Assembly: GCA_902728285.1 (NCBI GenBank)
Contig: CACVBU010000351.1
Span: 1,112,370-1,176,369, forward strand
Origin: Clytia hemisphaerica
Lineage: Eukaryota > Cnidaria > Hydrozoa > Leptothecata > Clytiidae
Length of the DNA: 64,000 nucleotides
Direction of reading: 5' to 3'
The first letter of the stretch is position 1; each line of letters opens with the position of its first letter. Below the pieces are notes generated by a model, which saw only the letters and a program-made list of their open reading frames with translations, had not been told where the DNA came from and made no database searches. Positions 47,283 to 57,460 of this stretch are shown in pieces. The translations under genes were made by a program, and so were the position numbers.

Positions 47283-47906
47283 GGGAATACAGGAATATGG
47301 GGAGACAGGGAATATGGGGAGAAAGGGAATACGGGAATATGGGAATAGGAGGAGAAAGGGAATATGGGAATATGGGGAGAAAGGGAATACGGGAATATGG
47401 GAATATGGAGAGAAAGGGAATATGGGAATATGGGGAGAAAGGGAATACGGGAATATGTGGAGAGAGGGAACATGCGAAGAAAGGGAATATGGGGAGAGAG
47501 GGAATATGGGAATACGGGAATATGGGGAGAGAGAGGGAATATGGGTAGAGAGGGAATATGGGAATAAAGGGAATATCGGGATAGAGGGAATATGGGAAGA
47601 GAGGGAATATGGGGAGAACGGGAATATGGGAATACGGGAATATGAGGAGAGAGGGAATATGGGTAGACAGGGAATATGGGAATAAAGGGAATATGGGGAT
47701 AGAGGGAATATGGGAAGAGAGGGAATATGGGAAGAAAGGGAATACGGGAATATGGGAATATGGGGAGAAAGGGAATATGGGAATACGGGAATATGGGGAG
47801 AGAGGGAATATGGGGAGAAAGGGAATATGGGGAGAGAGGGAACATGGGGAAAGAGGGAATATGTGGAGAGAGGGAATATGGGGAAAGAGGGACTATGGGG
47901 AATAAG
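47283..47906. repeat. Right-arm GGGAATATGGG minisatellite (mirror of left arm)
   Basis: Reverse-complement counterpart of 43605-44625, about 0.4 kb shorter, sharing the same unit order next to the spacer. Confidence 0.92.
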
Positions 47907-48011
47907 AAAAATACATAAAAAGCATTATCTCCTAAATCTAATAGGCAAGATACATGGAGAACTAGCCCATTTTACAGACTAAATCTCTTTGAAAGAGGGA
48001 CTGGGACTAGC

Positions 48012-48440
48012 GTCAAATTGAAGAGTCGATTTGTCAAATTGAAGGGTCGATTTGTCAAATTGACAAGCCGACCATCAAATTGAAGGGTCGATTTGTCAAA
48101 TTGACAAGCCGACTGTCAAATTGAAGGGTCAAATTGACAAATTGAAGGGTCCATTTGTCAAATTGACAAGCCGACCATCAAATTGAAGGATCAATTTGTC
48201 AAATAGGGTCGATTTGTCAAATTGAAGGGTCGAATTGTCAAATTGAAGGGTCGATTTGTCAAATTGAAGGGTCGATTTGTCAAATTGAAGGGTCGATTTG
48301 TCAAATTGAAGGGTCGAATTGATAAATTGAAGGGTCGATTTGTCAAATTGAAGGGTCGAATTGACAAATTGAAGGTTCGATTTGACAAATTGAAGGGTCG
48401 ATTTGTCAAATTGAACCATCCAATTGAAAGGTCGAATTTT
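48012..48440. repeat. Right-arm 21-bp minisatellite (mirror of left arm)
   Basis: Reverse complement of the 43040-43500 array, including the GACAAGCCGACCATCAAATTG long variants nearest the spacer. Confidence 0.92.
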
Positions 48441-48466
48441 GTAAGGTATCTAACTTCATACGGCTG

Positions 48467-48781
48467 ACGTTGCCCGATCGACAAGGAGAACAGAGCGCCG
48501 TACGGATATTTACTACATACGTTTCTCGAAGAAATGACGTCTTCCGCCTCGAAAAAAGAACATCCTACTGTTTTTACTGCCGGAGCTTGATTTGGCTTGG
48601 TTTTGGCCATTTCGTGCGAAAAAATTTGTCCGCTAATCAGCAGAGGGTCCGCTAATTGAGTGTCCGCCTTTTAGAAACTTTTTTATGAGGATTTGACTAG
48701 GAAACGGCCGGGGAAAATTGAATTGTCCGCTAATCAGAGGTGTCCGCCTTTTAGAGTGTCCGTTAATAAGAGGTTTTACTG
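48467..48781. other. Flank ending in a pogo/Tigger-like terminal repeat
   Basis: GC-richer stretch with several GTCCGCTAATCAG and TGTCCGCCTTTTAGA repeats, ending in ATTAAGAGGTTTTACTG-like sequence before TA. It is the right-hand end of a pogo/Tigger-like element. A short open frame here (48470-48655) has no recognisable family. Confidence 0.55.
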
Positions 48782-48783
48782 TA

Positions 48784-49235
48784 TTTGGACCTCTTTTATT
48801 TGGGGCATTTTTTTATGATACGTCAATTTCCAGTACAAATCCCTGCATCTAAAATTTTTTTTTCTAGAAAAAATAAAATTCAACTGTGAAAGATCATAGA
48901 AATCAGTAACACATTTATATAAGATGTCGAGGAAAATATCTCTAAGCAAAAGTCAACAACCGTGGCTTCCAAAACCTTAGCCCATAGATTTTTCGACAAG
49001 GCTTGTCAAACTTTACAAAAATCTCTCTTCTTAGAGGATAGGCTACGAAATTTACAATTACTAACACTAGAGTTTCGTAGAACTTTCTGTGATATGGTGC
49101 AAAAGTCTACTGTACTATAAATAAGCATCTTCATTTCTACGATAAAGCTACGATTCCAAAGAAAACTACTCATTGACCACGTCTGAATCGACAACACAAA
49201 GATGAACTCCAGCCGAACTTTTGCAAGTGATGGAT
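48784..49235. other. Non-coding stretch
   Basis: No recognised gene; probably more of the LINE copy that ends at 49470, too decayed to call. Confidence 0.4.
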
Positions 49236-49239
49236 TCGC

Positions 49240-49475
49240 CTCGGTCCGCAAACAAAGTCGTTCTACTACAGAACCATTCCTACGTGGAATAAGTTGCCGT
49301 CTGAGGTGGTAGCTGCTGATTCCATAAAAGACTTCAAAGATAAGTTGAAAGGAACATGGAAAAGTCATCCAGAAATTCGATACACGAAATTTGTAAATTG
49401 AGATCGGTTTAGAGGCCCACTGAGTGCCTACAGCCTGTATATTCCTTTTAATAATAATAACAAAAAAGATTTGTG
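49240..49475 (+). pseudogene. LINE 3'-end fragment (CR1/L2-type)
   Basis: The plus-strand frame reads FYYRTIPTWNKLPSEVV, DSIKDFKDKLKGTW and ends in a stop. This is the typical C-terminal tail of CR1/L2-type reverse transcriptases. A 3' tail with TTTAATAATAATAAC follows, again typical. Only the last approximately 70 codons are recognisable. Confidence 0.75.
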
Positions 49476-49739
49476 AATTTAGACCCCCTAAAATGGCCAA
49501 AAATCCGCCGACAGTAAGACCATTCAATTTGTTAATGTGTTGTTAGCTAACTTAGAGAGGTGGCATGAATCGCAGACCTCTACTCTACACAAAACCGTAG
49601 TATACTATAAGTTGCACGAATTCGAACCCCGCTGTCCGATTGTTCGAAAAATCGATTATAAAGATTAACAAATATCGATTAGCGCTAATCGCGATTAGAT
49701 AGATTTTGTAGCTCAAAAACATTGTGGCTTTTCATACAT

Positions 49740-50375
49740 TAATAAGGAATGTAACCAACAATTTTAACAATATATTTTGACATTTTTTGTCATCATCAGG
49801 TCTAAAAACAAATAAAATCAGTTTAAAAACAGATTAAAAACAAACAAACTTTATACACGATATAATATGTACATACTCTCTTTCTCGTAGCACTCTCTCT
49901 ATACACATATTGACAAATTAAAAGTAAAACGAATAATGTCGCTTAAAATTGCAAGCAATCCCAAGGGACATTTCCCGTCATCACACTAATTAAAATTTTA
50001 TTATTAATGTGTGGCTTTTAAATTCATCCTTTGTGTTGAGTGATGGTCTCAGTTCTTTTATGTACAACGCTTCTTTAATGAGTAATTGTCTTTGATACTT
50101 TGCTCTTGCAAGAATTACGACATCGTTTTCCATTGTTATTTTTACGTCACATGCTTTACAATGAATTCCCACTGGAGTTGACGGTTTTGCGTGCTCTTTA
50201 ATTCGGGTAGTTAGATGCCGAACTGACTGTCCGACATAGCGCGAATCACATCGCGGACACGAAATCATATACACTACACCGCTTTGAAGAGCTTTCTCAA
50301 TAGGTGGTTTCAATGGAGGAAGTACGGTTTTTAACTTTCGTAAAGTTAAGACGGTTTTACACGGTAGATAGATTT
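49740..50375 (-). pseudogene. Penelope-like element, C-terminal GIY-YIG fragment
   Basis: The minus-strand frame opens at about 50375 with YLPCKTVLTLRKLK and runs to a stop at 49990. It contains SGVVYMISCPRC and SRYVGQS (the GIY-YIG motif region), TRIKEHAK and EALYIKELRPSLNTKDE. This is the endonuclease that follows the RT in Penelope-like elements. The RT itself is absent, so the copy is 5'-truncated. Downstream on the same strand CCTGATGATGACAAAAAATG (about 49800) fits the 3' UTR of such elements. It belongs to a different lineage from the Penelope-like element at 2-5 kb, judging by the quite different GIY-YIG sequence. Confidence 0.87.
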
Positions 50376-51032
50376 TGATTTGTTAATCCCGCCAGGCGGT
50401 GATTACAACTTCCGTTGTTCGAACGCGTCAGAATAGTAAACCCTGGACATTCATGATTGAAAAATCTTAATCCAGACTTTTTCGTTTCTAGAACATTTCA
50501 ATAGTTTGAATCGAGTGAACTCCCTCCCCCCCCCGGCTCTGACAAAATATACAAATAGAATACGATTCTGAAACAAAATTTTGTAACATTTTTAGGCATA
50601 TACCTTTTTCAATAAAATTTCAATGTATCTTTAGCCCTGAAGCTGAAGTAAGAGAATTCTCATAGGCATTTACTTTAAGGCAATTTAGGCGTACAAAAAT
50701 TTAGCAAATTCCGCGGGTATCAGATAGAGATAAGAAGTTGAGTTTTCAAAGAATATGTCAACCTTTGACGACCAAGTGTAGCAATTTCACCGTTAATATT
50801 AAAAACCGGGTAAAAGTTGAGTGATAATGTCATAATTTAGCTAGCTCGCAAATTGCTAACTCAACTTGAAGATTTCTAAATAACCAGCGATGATTTCAGG
50901 CTCGGAGTCGGAAGTCGGAGAGGGAAAAATAAATCTACCCCTAGTTGGCTTCATTTCCCATCCAGGAGTTTCGCATGTAGCTCTCATAGTGGGGCTTTAA
51001 AATCATTGATAAGGACTACACATACTACTCTG
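50376..51032. other. Non-coding stretch
   Basis: No recognised gene or repeat structure. Confidence 0.4.
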
Positions 51033-51037
51033 TACCA

Positions 51038-51125
51038 CCGTGAAGTCGGTTAACTTGCATCAGAGTGGGCTATGCACGTTAGCCTCGTTAGCCTCCACTA
51101 ATATGCAAGTTACCCGACTTCACGG
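51038..51125. repeat. 88-bp hairpin of the CCGTGAAGTC family
   Basis: Ends CCGTGAAGTCGGTTAACTTG and near complement, with a tandem GTTAGCCTC at the centre. An internally deleted relative of 9332-9551. Confidence 0.8.
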
Positions 51126-51532
51126 TATATTTTTCGGTTCCGTAGTTTTAACCTTCTGTGTCCGAGTTCAAAATTGCAGCCAAAGCAGTGTTGATACTAA
51201 ACTGTCATCTTTTTGGCTCTTTGGAGAGAGATTTTTCTTGAACATGTTGCCTTCAAGAGGACAAAAGCTAGCATCAGCCCTTGCAAGATCTCTCAAAAGC
51301 TCCACTGTAAGTAAACTCATCGAATTATTATATTTTGTGCTCTAATTTTCAGCCCTCCCCACTAGATACATGCAATCTATAACTTTTTCCAATCAAAAAC
51401 AAGAATTGAAATATTGTTGTTGAACACCATTTAAAAGATGCTTGGTAACTTTGTCAGTCTAGACTTAAACTCAAATATCAGGATTAGAAACTAGGCTAGT
51501 CTTACCTATAGTAGCTTTCCCAGACGGTGTCA
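51126..51532. other. Non-coding stretch
   Basis: No recognised gene. Confidence 0.4.
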
Positions 51533-51800
51533 ATTGAACAACTTCGTCTTCGAACAAAAATTGCAATCAAACCAATCGAAAACGTATTCGAACGTGATCA
51601 AATAATTGCAATTCGATTGTCGAACGTAATCGAATCTCAATCGAATGTCCGATTCCTGGGTAATATTCGATTGTGTTTGAATTGCGTTCGAGTAAGGTTA
51701 GATTGGTTCGATTATGATGTTGACTATGTTCGATTGGTTCAATTGATTGTCAATTACACTGGATTAATCTTCAATTTCGTTCGATTACGATTATGTTCAA
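51533..51800. repeat. Degenerate CGAACGTAATCGA foldback, copy 1
   Basis: The left half is rich in AATCGAACGTAATC-type words, the right half in their complements. They are joined by CCTGGGTAATATTCGATTG near 51655. The same centre and word pattern occur at 57300-57460. The open frame across it is a repeat artefact. Confidence 0.7.
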
Positions 51801-51867
51801 TGAGATTGATTGGTCGTGTGGGCGGCCGAGTGCTTGAAGTAGAGTCAGTTCGCCAGTGCACGAACGG

Positions 51868-53017
51868 CCCCAGTGCACGAACGAGCGTCTTTGAACTTGA
51901 AAAAAACAACCAAAAACAAACTTATATAGAACTTCCTTTGTGCAGCAGAATCCTCAAACTATTCCTTGCAATCTCTCCAAAAATTAAAATAAACGGAGCA
52001 TCAGAACAACACCAAACCGATTTTGAACGAGGCCAAGTAAAAAAATCACGAAATTCGGGATTTTTGTAAATATGGCTGATCGCGAGAGAGAATGTTTTTT
52101 ATAAGAAAATTTGCGCAAGAAGAGTTCTGAAAATGACTTTCCTCTTTTAAAAACCTTTTATCCTCCATCACACAAAATTTCATTGAAACATGTTAGCTCG
52201 TTAATTCAAAATCAATAAAAACATATCACCAGTAGTTGATATAAAAAAAGGTTCCAGTCTGCGAACGATCCGAACACCATATTCAAAATGAAGACATTGC
52301 AACGTCAAAACATTCGAAAGCGCTGGCGATCTCAATTAAAAAAAGAAGACACTACATTGCCGCGCTTTTCGATGAGCAAAACTTGAAAAGAAAAACAAAA
52401 AAATGGACGACAAGAAAATATTTACAAAAATAAACAGGTTAGTAAAACACTAAAGTTCTTATAAAAAAGACGCTTTTTTAGTGAAAAAGCGCGTGGTTTT
52501 GAAAAGTTCAAATACCCCTGTATCATCTCGGAAGAGAGTTAAAGTATTACCTGCGAGCAGAGCTCTAATTTTTCTTTCAAAAGATCGTTCGCGAACTGGT
52601 TCCTCGTTCGTGGACTGGGTTCGAATAGCGCTCGCTTTAAAGGGACATAACAGTACTTGCGAAATTTGTAAACAAACTGTATGCAGCGGATACAAAATCA
52701 AAACAAATGTCACATGTCAAAATAAAAAATCAAACCAAATATGGCTAATTTTGATTGTTCAATTGTTTTACAAGTTTGTTTTGGACACGTGATTTTAATT
52801 GTTCTTTTTAATGACACGTGGTTCGCGCAATGTTTACATTTTACTACTGTAATGTCCCTTTAACGACTTATTATTCCAAGAAGAAGCTTTCAAATAAAGT
52901 GAAAACAAACTGAAAGAAGGACTTCAAGTTTGTTTACGAGATGGTCAAAAAGGATTTATGTAAAAACTAAAAGTAAGTGAGAAAAGTAAAAAATAAGTTT
53001 GCCGTTCGTGCACTGGG
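51868..53017. repeat. 1.15-kb element with CCCAGTGCACGAACG ends
   Basis: CCCAGTGCACGAACG at 51868 and its complement at 53003-53017. The motif AGTGCACGAACGG is also repeated just outside the left end. It contains the TTAA-flanked element at 52641. An unrecognised 103-codon frame (52481-52792) overlaps that insertion and is not called. Confidence 0.55.
52641..52859. repeat. 219-bp TTAA-flanked MITE
   Basis: Inverted ends AGGGACATAACAGTA and near complement (AGGGACATTACAGTA). TTAA on both sides (52637-52640 and 52860-52863). A TTAA target indicates piggyBac or Kolobok-type mobilisation. Confidence 0.8.
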
Positions 53018-53869
53018 CACCCCCCTCTACCATAGACGACCCTGCCTATGCCCCGGACAGCCCGGGGTTTTTTTGATGCGTGCCCGGGGTCCGTATTATT
53101 TGTTTTTGAGAGACTACCCCGGACGCCCCAGACAGCCGGCGCAGTCGCTTTTTATAGAATAGACCTTTTTTCAAAGAGGCCACCCTGTTGAATAATTATG
53201 TAGTCCAGCAGAAAAACAATGATAAAACCATGCATAATTATTACATTACCGTAAGACGGGGTGATTCGGATAGATTTCGACTGTTTTCCAAAAATTTGTT
53301 CTTCCAAAATGAGTCTACCTCTAAATGAAGTCGTTTTATTTTACCACTGGGGTCTAATTCGCGAGTGTAGAAAATTTCATTTTCAAAAGTTTCTTCTACG
53401 AGGAACAATCTTCAATCGAATACAAGAAAATCGAGTCACTCGTTTCGGGGTGAAGTGGATAGAAATTGACGGGGCGCCATTCGGAACATAAACAAACACT
53501 CTCTATATTCTGTGGTGGAGCAATACCATTTGTCAAAAATTACGTTTTGCCGAAGTTATAATTTGAATTCATGCAATTCTCACAAATTAATTATTCATTA
53601 GATGGAGCGTCATAAAAATGTAATACTTAAGGGATATATATTTGGGTAGTACGTTTAGTATCATTGATAATAAAATTTTGATTAGTATGCGCTATGAAAA
53701 GTGTTGGTTGAATGCACGATAGAAAGTGCAATGTAAGAAAATGAAACGTCTCTGAAAGGTCTGACTACATTAGCTAAATCCAAGTTTGTTTTTTTATCTA
53801 ACGTTTGCGTTTCGTTCCAGATAAAATGAAAAGGGAGAAGTAAATAAATGATTAAAAAAGAAGGGCATT

Positions 53870-54132
53870 GGGCTCTTCCAAAAAAAATCTGTTCATGGGG
53901 GGTGGAGGATGAATTGTCCAGGGTATTGAAAAAAATGCCAAAAAATTGCAATGTCCAGGGGGTAAATTCTAATGTCCAGGGGTAATTTTTTGTGTCCACG
54001 GGGTTGATTTGATGTTTGTCCAGGGGTATAACCCGTGTCCAGGGGATCAAAAATCAAAATGTCCAGGGGTAAATCATGAAAAAAATAATATATCCTCCAC
54101 CCCCCATGAACGGATTTTTTCTGGAAGAGCCC
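53870..54132. repeat. 263-bp GGGCTCTTCC element, copy 2
   Basis: Same ends, same length and same ATT flanks as 30838-31100. Internal units TGTCCAGGGG replace TGTCCGGGGG, so each copy has a homogenised internal unit. Confidence 0.87.
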
Positions 54133-56560
54133 ATTAGAGAAACTGGACAACTTACGAAAATATTAAATTTACATCGAAGCATCGACCGATAGAGTCAACA
54201 CAAACACATGGTCGTTATATTCCGCGGTTACGATAGATAGCATTGAATTTAAAAGCAGAAAAATATCATACCCAGCAGGTGCGTATTTCTTTTAATCCCA
54301 GAAGAGTCTAGCATACCCACACCTCTGTTTCACATTCACTGGCTAGGTTAGGTTAATAGAAAATTCGCCCGATAAAAACCAGTGTACATATCCCGTTGTT
54401 TTACGGACGTTATAAAAGAACGTTGTTTTGACGTTTAGCGTCCATAGAATACCCTTGTCTCAAGTATCCACTGAACTTCTACTAATGCCCCATGAAAAGC
54501 TAACTTTTTCGAGTTTCGCAGCGATACTGGGTGTGATATAGCTGGGCCGATAAAAAGAGTAGAGAAATTTACCTGATCATCGTATATTTTTGTTTTTCCG
54601 TTATTTCAGGTGGTACTGAACAATCTTAGATACTTGAGAGAGGAGGAAGATTATCAATAACGCTCTGGTTGACTCTAAGATTTGTCGACAAAATGATAAG
54701 AGAAAACGTATGATACACCCCTGTATCAGTGACCCGGTCACAGATCCCGTCTCGATGGAAACCGGTGAAAAAAATACAAAGAATAACCTAACTCTAACAC
54801 GTTCACTGTCAAACCATTTTCAGAAATTTGACTTCATTGAATTTCATCGAAAGTTTGACTTTCAAAGGCTCCGGTTGCCTTGGTTCTGCTTTAAGTGCGT
54901 ACCGATCGACGCAGAATTTAAGGAAGATTCCAAAAATACAAAAACGAAGCAAGCAAAAGTATCTGTATCGAAGGTTACGGCCCTTGGAGAACTGTCGGTA
55001 TTTTGACACCTCTACTGCAACAAGGTCAACCCGGTCAAAATCGAAAAAAATTATTAATGAATTCTAGGAATAATGCTTGAAAGTGAATTTTTCCATACTC
55101 CAGCGAGAATTGAGAGATTACAAATACAGACCCGGTGTGTGTGACGTTTTACTTGTTTCATAACTTCTCCGCTGGTCGATTTCAAATTTTCACTGAGTTA
55201 CTGAGACAGGGGTGTTACAGTGGCACTTAAAGAATTCAGAACCAGCGTGGAATCGCCATGAACACAAAGATAGGAGACAGTATTAATTCTATATGGTATT
55301 CAATGCTCAGATGCATAGTATACTCGTAGTTGGCAGCAAACTTTTTAAGCTCTTATTTGGAAAATATGTACTTTTTATTCTTTTCTTAGCGAAAGAAATT
55401 ACTTTATAACATTGTCTCTCTCAGTGCCGGGTGAGAACTTTTATACCCTTTGGGAAAATGAAGGATAAAAAACGGTAAGGAATATAGAAAATAAAAATTT
55501 CTCGTGTTCTTGAATATCTGGGGCATATTTTCTCACCGGGCCGATTATTTATTGCCAATTGTTCCACTAGGAAGGGGCTCCACCGTGTCATACTTTTTTG
55601 CCCCTTTTTCCAATTTCCGCTTGCAGAAATATTTACACCCCTGTCTCAGAGTCAGAGATGATTTAAGCCAGGGGATGCGAGACCTCCGAGAGAATGAACA
55701 GCATATGAACGAACGGAAAATTATGTCTTGCTTCATACTGTACCATGTCTCATTATCAAGCCTTTAGAAATAATCCCTTTCGTCAAAGATATTTCCTAGG
55801 AAGGACGAGAGATCGAGGCGTCCATTTCTTTACTAACGTTCTTATCCTGGTGCTGTAAAGTGTCTGTAGCCTTACCCTTCCCACTATCTTCTTCTGGAAA
55901 ATAATACATAACACATAAACTCCTAAATTATCACTATACAAAATATACAAAGACATTGTATTCATATGAACAACAATGAACAATGAGTGACTATTAACAT
56001 TTGAACATTTATTCCTAGCTACTCTGAACACTAACAAGCCTCTTGGGATAGTGTGGCAGTAATTAAAAATGACATGATGACGGCATTTGATATTTTTTAA
56101 TTATTCAATAATTAACTCCTTTCCATTTCTCGGTTCCGTATCACTTAACTACGCCTTCAACTTGGGGCGCAAATGGGCGATTCGCGTTTTAACGCGAACA
56201 ATTTTCCGCCCTAACTTTAGAATGAAAATACGAAGAATAGACATCGTTTTTCGTTTAGTGAACCAAAGATTGTATACAACTGGCTTTCGTAGAACACGAT
56301 GCCAAAGGAATCTCCAATCACGGTCGCTTCATTATTTCTTATTCGGCATTTCAAAAAAGGGTCCGAAAATCAGAAGGTTTTCTTCTTCAATTTCCGAAGA
56401 ACATGTTCCAAATCTTCGAAGCCATATTTTTCCGATAGCTTGATCAATCAGTGAACGGGATCTGAAAACAGAATGGAAAAAGACATCGTCAGTGAAGTAT
56501 GAGAGGCGATTAAACAAAGTATCCGATTCACCCCGGGTATCCGATTCACCCCGTCTTACG
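54133..56560. other. Interior of the 3.3-kb element
   Basis: No reading frame with a recognisable domain is seen. Candidate degenerate motifs are the ACCCCTGTCTCAG words noted for the parent element. If this was once an autonomous transposon, its gene is no longer recognisable by eye. Confidence 0.45.
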
Positions 56561-56625
56561 GTATGCATGATACATGATTATGCATGGCTCTATCATTGTT
56601 TTTATGGCTGGACTACATAATTATA

Positions 56626-56804
56626 GACCTTTTTTCAAAGAGGACGTCCTGTTGAATAATTATGTACTCCAGCCATAAAAACAATGATAGAGCCATGCAT
56701 AATTAATGTATCATGCATATTGTAATAATTATGCATGGTTTTATCATTGTTTTTCTGCTGGACTACATAATTATTCAACAGGGTGGCCTCTTTGAAAAAA
56801 GGTC
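56626..56804. repeat. GACCTTTTTT-family MITE copy B, inserted in copy A
   Basis: 179-bp near-perfect palindrome with TA at 56624-56625 and 56805-56806. One arm carries GAGGACGTCCTG, the other GAGGCCACCCTG (read from each end). Copy A has the same two arms in the opposite order, so B is an inverted sibling of A. Confidence 0.9.
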
Positions 56805-57024
56805 TATTCAACAGGACGTCCTCTTTGAAAAAAGGTCTATCGCTGACCGCGCGGGCTTTTTTCTAATTCATTGAAATATTCTTCCGTGGACAAACGCCGT
56901 CTTCCAAAAGATCTTGTAATGTCCTGATTTTGGCGTTTCGTGTGTGAGGCCTGTATTTGAACCTTAAATCTCAAGCGTGGTTTGTTCAGCAATCAAATTC
57001 TAAAATCTAACTGAAAGCTGAAAA

Positions 57025-57049
57025 ATGGATCCTGATCAGACAGAGAAAG
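57025..57049 (+). CDS. Candidate 25-nt first coding exon
   Basis: ATG at 57025 opens MDPDQTEK and meets a perfect donor (AAAG|GTAAGTAAAG) at 57050. No second exon is identified. It lies inside the CCCCGG inverted pair and could belong to that element's lost gene or to an unrelated host transcript. Confidence 0.3.
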
Positions 57050-57299
57050 GTAAGTAAAGTTAGTTTAGGAGTTATCTAAAAAGTTAAAAAATTATTGTCA
57101 ATCGACTTATAATTCTAACTTTTTATATATAAAAGAGTATATATACTTATATTTACCCCGGCGATATACGTCCGGGGTAAATTTATGGCGCAAAAATTGG
57201 AGCCCCGGACGTAGGTCCGGGGAAAAAGTTATTTTTTTCAGACCCCAGACATTTGCCCCGGACTGTCCGGGGCATAGGCAGGGTCAAATCAGATAAATT

Positions 57300-57460
57300 C
57301 TAATACAATTGAATCAATCAAACGTAATCGAATACAATTGAACGTAATCCAATACAATCGAACGTAATCAAAGCAATCAAACAGCAAATCCTGGGTAATA
57401 TTCAATTGATTGCAATTATTTGATTGCGTTCAATTGCATTCAATTGATTGCTTTCCAAAA
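57300..57460. repeat. Degenerate CGAACGTAATCGA foldback, copy 2
   Basis: Same CCTGGGTAATATTC centre (about 57393) and AATCGAACGTAATC arm words as 51533-51800, in the same orientation. Many C-to-T or G-to-A type differences (CAATTG for CGATTG) separate the two. Confidence 0.7.

Larger units (their letters stand above)
43008..48460. mobile_element. 5.45-kb foldback element with mirrored minisatellite arms
   Basis: CGGCTG lies immediately outside both ends (43002-43007 and 48461-48466). The termini TATGAAGTTAGATACCTTAC and complement are followed by arms that mirror each other in the same order: 21-bp minisatellite, unique spacer, then a CCCATATTC-type minisatellite. The left arm is about 1.6 kb, the right about 1.2 kb. 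The unique spacers (about 43498-43605 and 47907-48012) differ at only a few positions. The centre (about 44630-47280) holds nested elements and no gene. The layout resembles Drosophila FB and sea urchin TU foldback elements. The 6-bp duplication does not match their 8-9 bp. Confidence 0.8.
35479..48781. mobile_element. Region bounded by pogo/Tigger-like terminal inverted repeats
   Basis: CAGTGGAACCTCTAATTAGC at 35479 (after TA) faces the complement of CAGTAAAACCTCTTATTAAC ending at 48781 (before TA). GCGGACACC-type subterminal repeats lie at both ends. These are the typical ends of pogo/Tigger-type elements. They are 13.3 kb apart and enclose two LINEs and the foldback element. They may be the split ends of one heavily invaded element or of two different copies. 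No pogo transposase is recognised between them. Confidence 0.4.
53249..56561. repeat. 3.3-kb TA-flanked element with CCGTAAGACGGGGTGA ends
   Basis: Terminal repeats CCGTAAGACGGGGTGAATCG and near complement, the right one with an extra GGTATCCGATTCACCCC copy. TA at 53247-53248 and 56562-56563. No transposase is recognised in about 3 kb of interior. ACCCCTGT(C/A)TCAG motifs occur at about 54716, 55200 (inverted) and 55630. It contains the 263-bp element at 53870. Confidence 0.85.
53162..56837. repeat. GACCTTTTTT-family MITE copy A, split by two insertions
   Basis: The left half is 53162-53248, the middle piece 56562-56625 and the right end 56805-56837, with TA at 53160-53161 and 56838-56839. 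Removing the 3.3-kb element (53249-56561) and copy B (56626-56804), with one TA each, leaves a palindromic MITE of about 180 bp. Confidence 0.85.
53038..57285. repeat. Outer inverted pair GACCCTGCCTATGCCCCGGA, 4.2 kb
   Basis: GACCCTGCCTATGCCCCGGA at 53038 matches the complement of the sequence ending at 57285. Further CCCCGG-rich blocks lie inside each end (53050-53100 and 57155-57270). It encloses all insertions listed for 53162-56837. No target duplication is visible, so it may be one element's TIRs or two facing copies. Confidence 0.6.

Noticed and set aside
35479-48781. Single giant transposon carrying two LINEs as cargo
   Set aside because: The LINEs have their own ends and the 39466 one its own target duplication, so they are later insertions rather than cargo. 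Only the terminal repeats are reported.
49615-49640. GGGTTCGAATTC-like B box on the minus strand, possible tRNA-derived SINE
   Set aside because: No A box at the right distance upstream and no cloverleaf can be drawn.
49770-49815. Possible hammerhead ribozyme in the 3' UTR of the second Penelope-like element (CTGATGA plus a TGACA/TGTCA stem on the minus strand)
   Set aside because: The required GAAA after stem II is not present (CAAAA instead) and stems I and III cannot be drawn. Penelope-like elements are known to carry such ribozymes, so a covariance-model search would be worthwhile.
51527-52069. 180-codon frame
   Set aside because: Runs through the CGAACGTAAT foldback and into an inverted-repeat element; composition follows the repeat words.
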